From assembly GCA_017467585.1 (NCBI GenBank), contig JAFUSR010000002.1, positions 1 through 62,045 on the forward strand: a DNA stretch of 62,045 bases, written 5' to 3'. This document shows, one piece after another, positions 15,623 through 25,324 of the stretch. This stretch comes from Clostridia bacterium. Lineage in GTDB: Bacteria; Bacillota; Clostridia; Christensenellales; UBA1242. The notes beneath the pieces were generated by a model. The model was not told the DNA's origin and ran no database searches. It saw only the letters and a list, made by a program, of their open reading frames with translations. Within the stretch, counting starts at the first letter, position 1, and each line of letters opens with the position of its first letter. Both the position numbers and the translations under genes were made by a program.

Positions 15623-18600
15623 ATGAAAATCGTAGATAAATGGTTAGGTGAAAATTTCACCAAAATATTCGATAGTGTCCGAGCAAAAAAATCTTGCTCG
15701 GCTTTTGGCGTGCAAAATAGTCTGAGAGCGCCAATAGCAAACATGTGCTCTAAAAACATTTTGTATGTTGCGAGCGATTATATCACTGCCACAAAAATTA
15801 AAGACCATTTCGAAGCGCTTGGACGAAAGACTTTTATTTTTTCTGCTGGGTCTGACAACTTTATTTACAAAAAGGCACAGTCTAACACAAACAACATAAT
15901 GCGCACTCAGGCCCTTGAAAGCATTTTTTCAAACACTGAAAATTGCATAATCTGCACAACCGACAGCCTGTTTGCTCCGCTTTGCAGTCCACAAAATTTT
16001 GCCAGCAGCATTTTGCACCTAAAGGTTGGTCAGACATTTGCACCAAAAGCTCTTGCGCTTGCACTTGCTAAAAATGGCTATGTTAAAAGCGATTTTGCAA
16101 GCGAGGAGGGGCTTTTTTCTGCGCGCGGAGAGATTGTTGACGTTTTTGTTCCGGGGGCGAAGAGCGCAGTCAGAATAGACTATTTTGATGATCAAATCGA
16201 ATCAATCAGTGTTCTTTCAGACACGGGAAGTGCCGTAAAGCAAATTTCGTCAGTTAAAATTTGCCCATTTTCTAATCTTTTAATTTCAGAGGCTGAGTCA
16301 AAGACAATTCTTTCAAAAGTTCAAAAATTAGAAGCCCGCGTGTTAGACGATGCCAATGAGCAGGCAATTTTTTCTGCGCAAGTTGAAGATTTAATAAAGA
16401 AACTAGAAAGTGGCGAGCGAACCTATTCAATGGACATGCTTTTAAGTTTTTTGCCACAAACATATTCTATTTTTGATTATATTGCAGCAAGTGGCATGCA
16501 ATATGATTTTTATGTTGACGAAGCAAAACTTATTTTTGACATGCTTGTGGCAAAAGAAAAAGAAAACAATCTGCGCTTAAAAGAGCTAGAAAGTTCTCAA
16601 ACGCTGATTGGTGATAGAAAAGGTTTGGCGTTTAGTTTAGATAAAATTTTAAAAGACATGAACACTCTTACTGGTGTTGTCTTTCAAAAAATAACAAACG
16701 CAAACAAGTTTTTTGATCCAAAGGTGGTTATAGATTTTAACTCCAAACCAATTTCCAAATATGTCAGAGACACCGAGGGGCTCGCTCACGACCTTAACAT
16801 TTGGTTTGAAAATGGCTTTACTGTTTATTTTTGCGTGACCAAAACAAATGCTAAACAGCTTCAAAAGAATCTTTCTGCTTATGACATTGATTTGGACATT
16901 TATTCCGGTGACAAAATTCCGAGCGCTTCGGCAATCCTTGCCAGTCAATATCCAAATGGATTTATTTTGCCACACGAAAGAGTGGTAGTAATTGGAAATT
17001 ATGACCTGTTTGCTAAACAAAATAATTCTTCAAAACTAACAGCCGGAAGAAACGATGTGTTTTCTATTCCAAAAGTTGGAGACTATGTTGTTCACGCTGT
17101 TCACGGAATTGGTGTTTGCGAGGGCGTTACACAACTTTCTGGCACATTTGGAACAAAAGACTATGTGGTTGTGAGATATCGCGATGGCGACAAACTTTAT
17201 GTTCCAACAACACAAATGAACCTTTTGGACCGCTTTACTGGTGGCGAAGCCCCAAAAAAGTTGTCTAAAATTGGTGGTCAAGATTTTGAAAAGGTTAAAG
17301 AAAAGGTAAAGCAGAGCGTCAAAAAACTCGCATTTGACCTTGTTCAGTTATATGCAAAGAGGGAAGCACTCAAAGGTTTTCCTTATTCAGAAGACAATAT
17401 GGTTCAAAAAGAGTTTGAAAACAGTTTCGAATATGTCGAAACCGAGGATCAACTTTCTAGCATAAGCGAAATTAAAAAAGACATGCAGAGCACAAAGGTT
17501 ATGGACAGACTGCTCTGTGGAGATGTTGGCTTTGGAAAGACCGAGGTTGCAATGCGCGCCATGTTTAAGGCTGTTTTAGACAACAAACAAGTTGCCTTTT
17601 TGTCGCCAACAACAATTCTTAGTCAACAACACTATAACACCTGCAAAAAGAGAATGGAGCAGTTTGGTGTTAATGTTGAGGTTTTAAACCGATTCAAAAC
17701 CCCAAAACAAGTTAAAGATATTTTGCAAAAATTAAAAGAACACAAAATTGACGTTTTGTGCAGCACTCACAGGGCGCTTTCTAACGATGTTGAGTTTGCA
17801 GATTTAGGGCTGATAGTTCTCGATGAAGAGCAAAAATTTGGTGTTAACGACAAAGAAAAATTAAAAAACAAGCACCCAAACATAGATGTTTTAACCCTTT
17901 CTGCAACGCCAATTCCAAGAACTCTTCACATGAGTCTGTCGGGAATTCGTGATATTTCGGTCATCAGCACTCCACCAAGCGAAAGACTGCCAATCAGCAC
18001 CTATGTTACAGAGTTTTCAGACAGCCTTGTTCGCGACGCAATAACAAGGGAAATGTCTCGTGGCGGTCAAACGTTTATTCTTTATAACAGGGTTGAAACA
18101 ATCTACGACTTTGCGGCAAAAATAAAACAGATTGTGCCAGATGCAAAGGTGCTTGTCGGTCATGGGCAACTTCCTGCAAATGTTCTTGAGCAGGTGGTCT
18201 ATGACTTTTACACCGGAAAGGCTGATGTTCTTGTTTGCACAACAATTATGGAAAATGGTGTAGACATTGAAAATGCCAACACACTTATTGTGTGCGATGC
18301 CGACAGGTTTGGGCTGAGCCAACTTTATCAAATTCGTGGTCGCGTTGGCAGAGGCAACAAAATGGCCTATGCTTATTTCACTTACGACTACGACAAATCG
18401 CTGACAGAAGAGGCCTATAAGCGCCTAGATGCAATCAGCGAATTTACAGAGTTTGGCAGTGGATTTAAACTTGCAATGCGCGATTTAGAAATTCGTGGAA
18501 GCGGAAATGTTTTGGGCGCGGAACAACACGGCTTTTTGCAAAAGGTTGGTTACGACATGTATTCAAAACTTTTGGCTCAAGCAGTTGCCGAGGCTAGAGG

Positions 18601-19063
18601 TGAGAGATATGAACAACAAACTGAAACCCAAATGAAAGTAGAAATCAACGCCTATGTTCCAGAAAACTACATAACCGAAAGCGAACAGCGCATGATAGCA
18701 TACAAAAAAATTGCTGCAATCTCTTCTGCCGAAGAACTTGGAGAGCTTGTTTTGCAGTTTGAAAACAACTTTGGAAAAGTTCCGCTAGAAACCCAAAATC
18801 TAATGGATATTGCGCTAACCAAAAACATGGCCGGAAAACTGAAAATTTCTGAACTTGTGGCGTCTAAAAATGCAAGTTATTTGCTGTTTGACAGAAGGGA
18901 AGATATTATGCAAAGTGAAAAACTTGCCAATGCAATTTCAAAATTTAGAAATGTTTGTTCGCTTGACTTTTCAGACAAACCAAAAATTAAATTTGAAAAC
19001 ACTTTTGATGCAAATGCAAACTACCAAACAGTCAAAAAATTTATAAATTCAGCATTAAATTAA
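15623..19063 (+). CDS. mfd: Transcription-repair coupling factor
   Basis: This 1146-residue Mfd displaces RNA polymerase stalled at DNA lesions and recruits UvrA. Domains in order: a UvrB-like N-terminal module (1-380), the RNA-polymerase-interacting CarD-like domain (about 475-540, 'GDYVVHAVHGIGVCEGV'), the translocase with Walker A GDVGFGKTE near residue 632 and the DEEQ box near 733, then motif VI 'QIRGRVGRGNK', and a C-terminal TRCF domain. The length is normal. It is the last gene of the operon begun at 14003. The start at 15623 has little room for a Shine-Dalgarno site and may be coupled to pth. Confidence 0.96.
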   Translation: MKIVDKWLGENFTKIFDSVRAKKSCSAFGVQNSLRAPIANMCSKNILYVASDYITATKIKDHFEALGRKTFIFSAGSDNFIYKKAQSNTNNIMRTQALESIFSNTENCIICTTDSLFAPLCSPQNFASSILHLKVGQTFAPKALALALAKNGYVKSDFASEEGLFSARGEIVDVFVPGAKSAVRIDYFDDQIESISVLSDTGSAVKQISSVKICPFSNLLISEAESKTILSKVQKLEARVLDDANEQAIFSAQVEDLIKKLESGERTYSMDMLLSFLPQTYSIFDYIAASGMQYDFYVDEAKLIFDMLVAKEKENNLRLKELESSQTLIGDRKGLAFSLDKILKDMNTLTGVVFQKITNANKFFDPKVVIDFNSKPISKYVRDTEGLAHDLNIWFENGFTVYFCVTKTNAKQLQKNLSAYDIDLDIYSGDKIPSASAILASQYPNGFILPHERVVVIGNYDLFAKQNNSSKLTAGRNDVFSIPKVGDYVVHAVHGIGVCEGVTQLSGTFGTKDYVVVRYRDGDKLYVPTTQMNLLDRFTGGEAPKKLSKIGGQDFEKVKEKVKQSVKKLAFDLVQLYAKREALKGFPYSEDNMVQKEFENSFEYVETEDQLSSISEIKKDMQSTKVMDRLLCGDVGFGKTEVAMRAMFKAVLDNKQVAFLSPTTILSQQHYNTCKKRMEQFGVNVEVLNRFKTPKQVKDILQKLKEHKIDVLCSTHRALSNDVEFADLGLIVLDEEQKFGVNDKEKLKNKHPNIDVLTLSATPIPRTLHMSLSGIRDISVISTPPSERLPISTYVTEFSDSLVRDAITREMSRGGQTFILYNRVETIYDFAAKIKQIVPDAKVLVGHGQLPANVLEQVVYDFYTGKADVLVCTTIMENGVDIENANTLIVCDADRFGLSQLYQIRGRVGRGNKMAYAYFTYDYDKSLTEEAYKRLDAISEFTEFGSGFKLAMRDLEIRGSGNVLGAEQHGFLQKVGYDMYSKLLAQAVAEARGERYEQQTETQMKVEINAYVPENYITESEQRMIAYKKIAAISSAEELGELVLQFENNFGKVPLETQNLMDIALTKNMAGKLKISELVASKNASYLLFDRREDIMQSEKLANAISKFRNVCSLDFSDKPKIKFENTFDANANYQTVKKFINSALN

Positions 19064-19106
19064 AACATTTTGTTGAATTGTAGCGATTCAAATCTATAAT
19101 TAATGC

Positions 19107-19134
19107 TTGACTTTTTTGAGTTCATTAATATAAT
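19107..19134 (+). promoter_or_regulatory. Promoter for PrsA-like lipoprotein
   Basis: TTGACT (19107-19112), a 16-base spacer and TATAAT (19129-19134) precede a normal leader with AGGAGA before the GTG start. Confidence 0.7.
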
Positions 19135-19174
19135 ATAAAATATATCATTATGCGCTAGACTAGGAGAATCTCAA

Positions 19175-21532
19175 GTGAAAAACTTTAAACTGAAATTAAT
19201 TTCATTAATAATTTGTTTGTGTGTGGCAATGTCAACCCTTGCTGGTTGTGCCATTGTTGTTAAAGATAATTCACAGGCAATGCAAGCAAACTCTATTAAA
19301 ATTGGAAATACAACTGTAACAAAAGAAGAGGTTTCAGGCTTGTGGCGTAGCTTTTATAACAACGCTCAATATTATTTCTACAGCGGTTACGACCACGATG
19401 AAATTTTAAAAATATTCTATAAAACTGTTGTGCTTCGCTATGCAACAATTCAAGAAGCTGAAAAACTTATTGCAGATGGCAAAATGAAATATACTCAAAA
19501 AGACGAAGCAAATGTTTGGCAAAATGTGTTCGCAAGCTATGCTTCTAGTGTCGACACAAGAGAAAAGGCTCTTTTGAGGCAAAATGGAATAGAAGATGAA
19601 GACCTTCCAGAGAGACTTCAAAGTGAATCGAGTGAATCTTCTAGTGATGTTAAGAGCTATAAATACGAAGATTATAAATTCGAAGGCATGGCAGACTATG
19701 AGTGCAAATATGCTGAGACTGATCGCGGTGTCGCTCTTGCCGATGGATATAAGGTTGGCAAAGATGTTGCAGATCAAACCATCACCGAAATGATTAATGT
19801 GTTTGAAACAACATATCTTAAAATTTACGCTCAAGACCTCGACGAAGATCAAGAACTTGAAGAAGCTTATGACAGCCTTGAAGAATATAAACAACTTCTT
19901 TCAGATGGTCTTGCTAATGGAAATGAATATTTCAAAGCAATTGCTGCTGGCGAGTTAGAAACAAGAACTTATGCTTATCAAATGTTGGTTGGTTCACTTA
20001 TTCTTTCTGCAAAAGCAGATGGCAAAAACACCGACAGAAAAACTGTTGCATTCAATCAAATGAAAGAATCATATGTTTCTGCTTATGAAACATATTTGCA
20101 AAACATGTATTCTAGTTATATTTTGAGCTTGGCAGACAAGGAAGACGCAGCAAGCCAATATGCACTTGCAAACAGTGTTTATGCTCTTAACGACAGAGCA
20201 ATTGTGGCAAGATATTTGCAACTTCTCGGAAAAGATATTCAAAGTTATAAGCTGGAAGAGAACTATATTGCAGTTCTCGAAGCAAAAGCCACAGATTCTC
20301 TTTTGATGTATACTTATGCTGGTGAAAATTATTATTTCACAGTTCAACACTTATTGGTTAATTTTGATGCCGACACACTTGCTGCACTTAAAGAGATTCC
20401 TGGAAGCAACGATTCTGCTTCGGCTGAACAATATGAAAAATATAAAGAAATTCGCAATGAATATTATAAAACACTTGGCCTAACTTCTTGGGCAGAATAT
20501 AACAACGTTGTTTATGTTGACCAAAATGGTTATGCGGTTTATTTGTTCACCGACGAATCACTTGTAGATCACGAAGTGTTTTATGGTGGGGCAGACGACG
20601 ACTATGTTGCCGTTGAATATGCCGAGGACGACACAACCGCTGAGGACGATAAACTTACTGCATATTATTATTTAGACTCTTCTAGTCAAAAAGTTTATCT
20701 CACAAACGCACAATTTAATTCTTGCAAGCGTGCAACCACAACAATTCAACACGTGCTTGATGTTTTCAAAACAAACTACGACAAAATTATTAATGCGCTA
20801 AACACTTCTTCTTCAGTGGATGCAGCAGTTGAGGCAATCGAACTTTTAAAAGAAACAGAAGATATCAATTATACAATCTCTGAAGACTTTGTTAAAGCAT
20901 ATTTTGAGGCAACAACAGCTGCTGAAAAAGCTGCCGTTGCTGAAAAGATATATGCTAACTTGTTCTTGCAACATGCGTTTGTTTATTCTTCAAACAACGA
21001 TGCTCTTGGCAGCAAACTTTCTGACCTTGTAGGAATGGTTATTTCAACCAGACCAGACAACAACAACGCAAGTGGCAGCACATTTGTTGCAGACTTCACA
21101 AACGGCGCAAGAGAGCTTCTTGCAAATTATCTTAACGGAACTCTTAGCGTAACAGAACTTGGCAGTGCAAACTACATTATTTCTGACTATGGAATTCACA
21201 TTGTTATTATCAACGACGTGTATAAAACAACAGGTGATATCACTGGTGGAACAATTTCGTTTGAAGATGTGTTTGGAACAGCCGACGAGGCAACAATTGC
21301 AGCAAAAGTTGCCGAAGCTGTTGAATTAATGAAACACACATTTGTTTGCAAAGCATCTGGACAAACGATTTATGCATATGTTTATGAAAAGATTCGTGAC
21401 GAACTTCTTTCTGGTTCATCTTCACCAGTCTATACAAAAGTTAGAAACGCTCTTTATCAAGAATATCTTGAAAACAACGTTCAGTTCATAAGCAAAATGG
21501 GCTATGATGAATTGATGGATACTTTAAACTAA
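19175..21532 (+). CDS. Large PrsA/SurA-like lipoprotein
   Basis: This 785-residue secreted lipoprotein starts at a GTG with AGGAGA upstream. It has a lipobox (STLAGC, Cys25). The region just after the signal peptide, 'IKIGNTTVTKEEVSGLWRSFYNNAQ', matches the SurA_N-type chaperone helix bundle. The C-terminal 'YIISDYGIHIVIINDVY' resembles the end of a parvulin domain ('yGyHIIkv'). A prsA-type foldase downstream of mfd is common in Clostridia. Those proteins are about 300-400 residues long; this one is twice that, with long acidic, Tyr-rich inserts. A foldase role for exported proteins is inferred; isomerase activity is uncertain because the parvulin core is not clear. Confidence 0.75.
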   Translation: MKNFKLKLISLIICLCVAMSTLAGCAIVVKDNSQAMQANSIKIGNTTVTKEEVSGLWRSFYNNAQYYFYSGYDHDEILKIFYKTVVLRYATIQEAEKLIADGKMKYTQKDEANVWQNVFASYASSVDTREKALLRQNGIEDEDLPERLQSESSESSSDVKSYKYEDYKFEGMADYECKYAETDRGVALADGYKVGKDVADQTITEMINVFETTYLKIYAQDLDEDQELEEAYDSLEEYKQLLSDGLANGNEYFKAIAAGELETRTYAYQMLVGSLILSAKADGKNTDRKTVAFNQMKESYVSAYETYLQNMYSSYILSLADKEDAASQYALANSVYALNDRAIVARYLQLLGKDIQSYKLEENYIAVLEAKATDSLLMYTYAGENYYFTVQHLLVNFDADTLAALKEIPGSNDSASAEQYEKYKEIRNEYYKTLGLTSWAEYNNVVYVDQNGYAVYLFTDESLVDHEVFYGGADDDYVAVEYAEDDTTAEDDKLTAYYYLDSSSQKVYLTNAQFNSCKRATTTIQHVLDVFKTNYDKIINALNTSSSVDAAVEAIELLKETEDINYTISEDFVKAYFEATTAAEKAAVAEKIYANLFLQHAFVYSSNNDALGSKLSDLVGMVISTRPDNNNASGSTFVADFTNGARELLANYLNGTLSVTELGSANYIISDYGIHIVIINDVYKTTGDITGGTISFEDVFGTADEATIAAKVAEAVELMKHTFVCKASGQTIYAYVYEKIRDELLSGSSSPVYTKVRNALYQEYLENNVQFISKMGYDELMDTLN

Positions 21533-21537
21533 AAACT

Positions 21538-21567
21538 AGAGTGGAAAAAATTTCCACTCTTTTTTTA
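21538..21567 (+). terminator. Terminator
   Basis: AGAGTGGAAA/TTTCCACTCT with a three-base loop and seven T follows the PrsA-like gene. Confidence 0.9.
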
Positions 21568-21588
21568 TGCCAAATTTTAGAACCAGTA

Positions 21589-21617
21589 TTGACGAATTAA
21601 AAAACAGGGGTTATAAT
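21589..21617 (+). promoter_or_regulatory. Promoter for gene 21641
   Basis: TTGACG (21589-21594), 17 bases, TATAAT (21612-21617). AGGGGTGG lies between the predicted transcript start and the ATG. Confidence 0.75.
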
Positions 21618-21640
21618 TTTATTAGGGGTGGTAAGGTTTT

Positions 21641-22912
21641 ATGTTTGAGAAATTTTTAAAAAGACAACAAAAAATTCAAAAAATTTTGGGCGATGACGCC
21701 ATTGAAATTTGCAACATTTTAAGTCAACCCAAAATGAGCTTTTATGAAAATGCTCAAAAGATTGCTGAATATTTAATGAAGCACCCAAAAGAGCATAGAG
21801 AACTTTTGATTGAATATAGAAATTTAACTAACTTGATGGTTGATCCACACATGCCAACAAAACCATATTATGGCAGATGCGCTGAAGATATGTATTTGAT
21901 AGACAAAGAGGTGTTGCACGAAGAAGTTAAAGAGTGGCTTTCTCAATGGGACGAGCAAAGAGAAAATAAATATTGGGGCGCAAACAGCGTTATTTATAAT
22001 TATGATTACACAGATGACTTGATTAATTGCGGAAAATATCCAGTTGCCGTAGGTGAAAAACTCGGAGAGTTTTTGCAAAGAACTGAAGGCCAATTAATGA
22101 AACACACCGAAACTGGCAGACCAGAACTTTCTCAGCTCACATTTATTGAACCAATGTTTGCAGAATCTTTTGATAACAAACTTTATAGACTTGCTTTTGT
22201 TGTCGAACTTATTCCAACAACAAAGAAGGTTGGTTACACTCAAAGAGAAGTTCCAACATTTGATTTCTCAGTTAGCGTAAAACTTATGCCAGATGACGAT
22301 TTAAACCACAGCAGTTGCATTATTAGATTTGATTCAAAGTCAAAAGCACACACTAACATATTTGGCAAAAAAAGTGGAATTATGAGCGACCACGAACAGA
22401 TGGAGCGCTTTAAGCGAGAAAGACTTTATCTTCAAGATTCAAGCAAAGATTCACATTTGCACATCTTTGACAGATATGACCAACTTATTTATTGTTTCAG
22501 ATCACTCGGTTCAAACTCAATCACACTTACCCAAGCACTTAACATAACAAGAAAAACTTGGAGAGATAAATCAGCATTTAACGGACTTGTTAAAACAATG
22601 ATGGGAAACAGAAAAGTAATTGATGAAATGTTAGAGTTGAGAAAAAATCTTGAACTTGCAGATTATCGCCTGGAGAGAGATTCAAGAAGAAAAGCTTGGC
22701 TCGAACAACTCGACGCTCTTCGCAAGGCAATAGTGTTTGTGAGAGATTTGTTGAATATTTCTAAAGAAAGAACCTTAGAAGAGGCAACATCAGTCATGCT
22801 TGGTCACGGAACAACAGATGTTCGCAGAATGACTAAAGAATATAACAAATTATACCCAGATAATAGAATCACAGAAGACGATTTCTTTGTGGACGAGAGA
22901 GAAGAATCTTAA
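21641..22912 (+). CDS. Hypothetical protein, 423 residues
   Basis: I do not recognise this protein. It is soluble, without a signal peptide. The N-terminal 100 residues are helical and charged. The central part (about 110-290) is beta-rich, with conserved-looking segments (SQLTFIEPMF, YRLAFVVELIPTTK, IIRFDSKSKAHTN). The C-terminal 130 residues are helical, with a heptad-like stretch (LELRKNLELADYRLERDSRRK). It has its own promoter and terminator, so it is monocistronic. Confidence 0.75.
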   Translation: MFEKFLKRQQKIQKILGDDAIEICNILSQPKMSFYENAQKIAEYLMKHPKEHRELLIEYRNLTNLMVDPHMPTKPYYGRCAEDMYLIDKEVLHEEVKEWLSQWDEQRENKYWGANSVIYNYDYTDDLINCGKYPVAVGEKLGEFLQRTEGQLMKHTETGRPELSQLTFIEPMFAESFDNKLYRLAFVVELIPTTKKVGYTQREVPTFDFSVSVKLMPDDDLNHSSCIIRFDSKSKAHTNIFGKKSGIMSDHEQMERFKRERLYLQDSSKDSHLHIFDRYDQLIYCFRSLGSNSITLTQALNITRKTWRDKSAFNGLVKTMMGNRKVIDEMLELRKNLELADYRLERDSRRKAWLEQLDALRKAIVFVRDLLNISKERTLEEATSVMLGHGTTDVRRMTKEYNKLYPDNRITEDDFFVDEREES

Positions 22913-22916
22913 AAAT

Positions 22917-22944
22917 AAAAACGCACCAAATTGGTGCGTTTTTT
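22917..22944. terminator. Bidirectional terminator
   Basis: ACGCACCAA/TTGGTGCGT around one base, with A- and T-runs, lies between the convergent genes. Confidence 0.9.
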
Positions 22945-22953
22945 GCTGTCTAA

Positions 22954-23973
22954 TTAAAGTTCAACAACGTTAAATCCAGCAGAACGAATCATGCGATTAT
23001 AAACAGCAAGCCCAACACCATCAGCCGATGGGCAGCGGGCATAAACAACTTTTGCATTAACCTTGTCGAGCTCTCGGAGCTTTGAAAAAATTTGATGAGC
23101 TTGTTCTTTTGGGTTGTCTTCGCATCCATAAGCGATGGCCGGAACATTTAATTTGTCTTGTTCGCCATCAAACACAAGCGCCCAAGTGCCTTTAGATTTG
23201 TTGAGTGCCACATAACTTTTAAATCTGTCAAAATCACCTTTAACAAGAATAACTTGTGCATTAGGAGAGTAGTGCTTATATTTCATTCCTGGTGAGAGAA
23301 CTTTTTCATCTTTTTTAACCTCTTCGGTTATGGCTTTTGCAATTTTCACTTCTTTTCCAAGAACATTTTGCATCATTTCTTTTGTTATGATTCCGGGACG
23401 GAGAATAATTGGTGTGTCAGAGAGAACAGAAACCACGGTCGATTCAACGCCGGCGTCACTTTCGCCACCATCAATAATGAGTGGAATTCTGCCATTCATG
23501 TCTGCAAAAACATCGGCGGCATTTGTTGGGCTAGGCTTGCCTGAAAGGTTTGCGCTTGGCGCAGCGAAGGCAATTCCAGATTTCATAATTATTTCTCTTG
23601 CAACTGGGTGAGAAGGCATGCGAACTCCAACGCTGTCGAGCCCCGCACAAGTTTCGGCCGCAACCCTGTCGCCCTTTGGCATAATAATTGTCAGTGGGCC
23701 AGGCCAAAAGGCATTTGCGAGCTTTTTTGCGTCTTCTGGAACATATTTAACAATTCCGTCGAGCATTTCCATGGCTCCGATATGCACAATCAAAGGGTTG
23801 TCACCAGGACGCCCCTTAGCCATGAATATTTTTTTAACAACTTCGCCTTTGGTTGCGTCACCAGCGAGGCCATAAACTGTTTCGGTGGGAACACACACAA
23901 TTTCGCCGCTTTTGAGAAGTGTGCATGCCTGTTCAATTGAGTTTTTATTTGGTTTTTTCAGTTCTGTTTTCAC
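22954..23973 (-). CDS. Threonylcarbamoyl-AMP synthase (Sua5/YrdC)
   Basis: This 339-residue enzyme makes threonylcarbamoyl-AMP from threonine, bicarbonate and ATP, the first step of the t6A37 tRNA modification. The YrdC domain (1-190) shows VPTETVYGLAGDA, KGRPGDNPLIVHI, FWPGPLTII and AAPSANLSGKPSPT. The C-terminal Sua5 domain begins after the linker with SPGMKYKHYSPNAQVILV. GTG 23973 is preferred over ATG 24012 because AAGGAT precedes it. The start lies 29 bases inside the upstream YhhN-like gene, which indicates coupled expression. Confidence 0.93.
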   Translation of the reverse strand: MKTELKKPNKNSIEQACTLLKSGEIVCVPTETVYGLAGDATKGEVVKKIFMAKGRPGDNPLIVHIGAMEMLDGIVKYVPEDAKKLANAFWPGPLTIIMPKGDRVAAETCAGLDSVGVRMPSHPVAREIIMKSGIAFAAPSANLSGKPSPTNAADVFADMNGRIPLIIDGGESDAGVESTVVSVLSDTPIILRPGIITKEMMQNVLGKEVKIAKAITEEVKKDEKVLSPGMKYKHYSPNAQVILVKGDFDRFKSYVALNKSKGTWALVFDGEQDKLNVPAIAYGCEDNPKEQAHQIFSKLRELDKVNAKVVYARCPSADGVGLAVYNRMIRSAGFNVVEL

Positions 23974-24670
23974 TATTTTTATCCTTTGTTGCGTCAACGA
24001 TAGAAAGTGCAATCAATGTTTGGCTAGGAACATAAAATGTCCAAGCGAGATTAAATGAAGTGTGAGAAATTTGATAGATAAAAGATGTTTCAGAAATGGA
24101 GATGTATGTTCCAATTGCAGAGTTTAGCCCAACCACTGTGTCGCACAGAAGAAAGAATATAAGGCCAATCGCAAACATTGGCGACTTTTTAATCATGCAG
24201 CATGCAATCACCAAGTTGTGGATAAGGCTTGCGTAATAAACAACTGAAATTGCGCTAACATAGTCGAATTTGTCTTTTAAAACAACAAATGCTGCGGTTA
24301 TTGCTGCTGCAATCAAAATCAGTCTAATTGCAATGTTGTCGACAAGCCATTTTTTTGTTTTTAGTTCTAGCAAAAGTCTTGCAAAATATAGCGACTGACA
24401 AACAAAAAACGCCGTCATTGCAAGCCATTGAACTTGAGTGGTTAAACCAACCAAAAATGTGTCGGCCGCAAGTGTGCAAACCAGTGCCAGTTGCATTAGC
24501 ATAACCTTTGGTTTGTCGCTTGCAAAGAGAAGCGAATAAACAAGAACAACAACAATTGCTGCATAACAAGAATATTCGCTGTGCGGAGCAAACAAAATGC
24601 ACATTAAAATTGCAATTTCTGCCGCGATAAAAGTTGGTGTTGAAATATAATATAATGTTTTGTTTTTCAT
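23945..24670 (-). CDS. YhhN-like membrane protein
   Basis: This 241-residue membrane protein has about eight hydrophobic segments. Acidic residues lie inside or at the ends of helices in the YhhN/TMEM86 pattern (LVCTLAADTFLVG near residue 75; IGLIFFLLCDTVVGL near 180). The eukaryotic TMEM86 members are lysoplasmalogenases; bacterial functions are mostly untested. Assignment to the family is moderate. ATG 24670 has GGGAGAG upstream. It overlaps the start of the Sua5 gene and probably shares its transcript. Confidence 0.65.
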   Translation of the reverse strand: MKNKTLYYISTPTFIAAEIAILMCILFAPHSEYSCYAAIVVVLVYSLLFASDKPKVMLMQLALVCTLAADTFLVGLTTQVQWLAMTAFFVCQSLYFARLLLELKTKKWLVDNIAIRLILIAAAITAAFVVLKDKFDYVSAISVVYYASLIHNLVIACCMIKKSPMFAIGLIFFLLCDTVVGLNSAIGTYISISETSFIYQISHTSFNLAWTFYVPSQTLIALSIVDATKDKNSENRTEKTK

Positions 24671-24726
24671 TTGTTTATATCTCTCCCTATATAATATAGA
24701 ATAGCACAACCGGCGTTCTATGGCAA

Positions 24727-25203
24727 TTATTTTGAAAGCTCATAGGCATAAAGTCTTTCAATTCTGCCGTTGTCTAATGTTATTTTTTTTACAAATTTCC
24801 AACCAAGTTTTTCGTAAAGGTTTTCCCAATCGGTTCTAATATAGATTGTTTTATATTTAAGTTTAGATAGATGTTCATAAGCATGGGCGAGCAGTTGTTT
24901 GTAAATTCCTTTTCCTCTAAATTCTTGTTTAACAAAAGCATTTACAATCCAAGGATAATACTTTGGTGTTTTTTTTGTGTCGTCAAATCTATCAATTCCA
25001 CAAGTTGCAACAATCTGACCGTCAACTTTTGCCACAAAAACAGCGGGAATTCTATCACTTTTGCTCATTGTGGTGAGTCGGTTTCTTATTCTTTTGAAAG
25101 TCCAATATGGCTTTTCCCACTCATACCAATTGTCAAACCAATTGGCAATTGTGTCAATCTCTTGTTTGTCATTTTCGCAAAGCTTGATTATATCTATTTT
25201 CAT
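24727..25203 (-). CDS. GNAT-family acetyltransferase
   Basis: This 158-residue protein has the GNAT acetyl-CoA motif VKQEFRGKGIYKQLL (about 110-124; the R-G-K-G loop binds the pyrophosphate) and a final 'LYEKLGWKFVKKI', typical of the C-terminal strand region. The substrate is unknown. The start has no Shine-Dalgarno site but a promoter ends seven bases upstream, so it is likely leaderless. Confidence 0.88.
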   Translation of the reverse strand: MKIDIIKLCENDKQEIDTIANWFDNWYEWEKPYWTFKRIRNRLTTMSKSDRIPAVFVAKVDGQIVATCGIDRFDDTKKTPKYYPWIVNAFVKQEFRGKGIYKQLLAHAYEHLSKLKYKTIYIRTDWENLYEKLGWKFVKKITLDNGRIERLYAYELSK

Positions 25204-25240
25204 ATGTCAAAGTATATCACACACAACAAAATAATATCAA
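25204..25240 (-). promoter_or_regulatory. Leaderless promoter for GNAT gene
   Basis: On the minus strand TTGATA (25235-25240), an 18-base spacer and TATACT (25211-25216) are followed by seven bases and the ATG at 25203. Confidence 0.65.
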
Positions 25241-25324
25241 ACCATATGGGTGTTTATTTTTTGGCTTTGAAATAAAATATTGCCATTTAATCTGTTTTGG
25301 TGTATTATATAGTAAACTAAAGTT

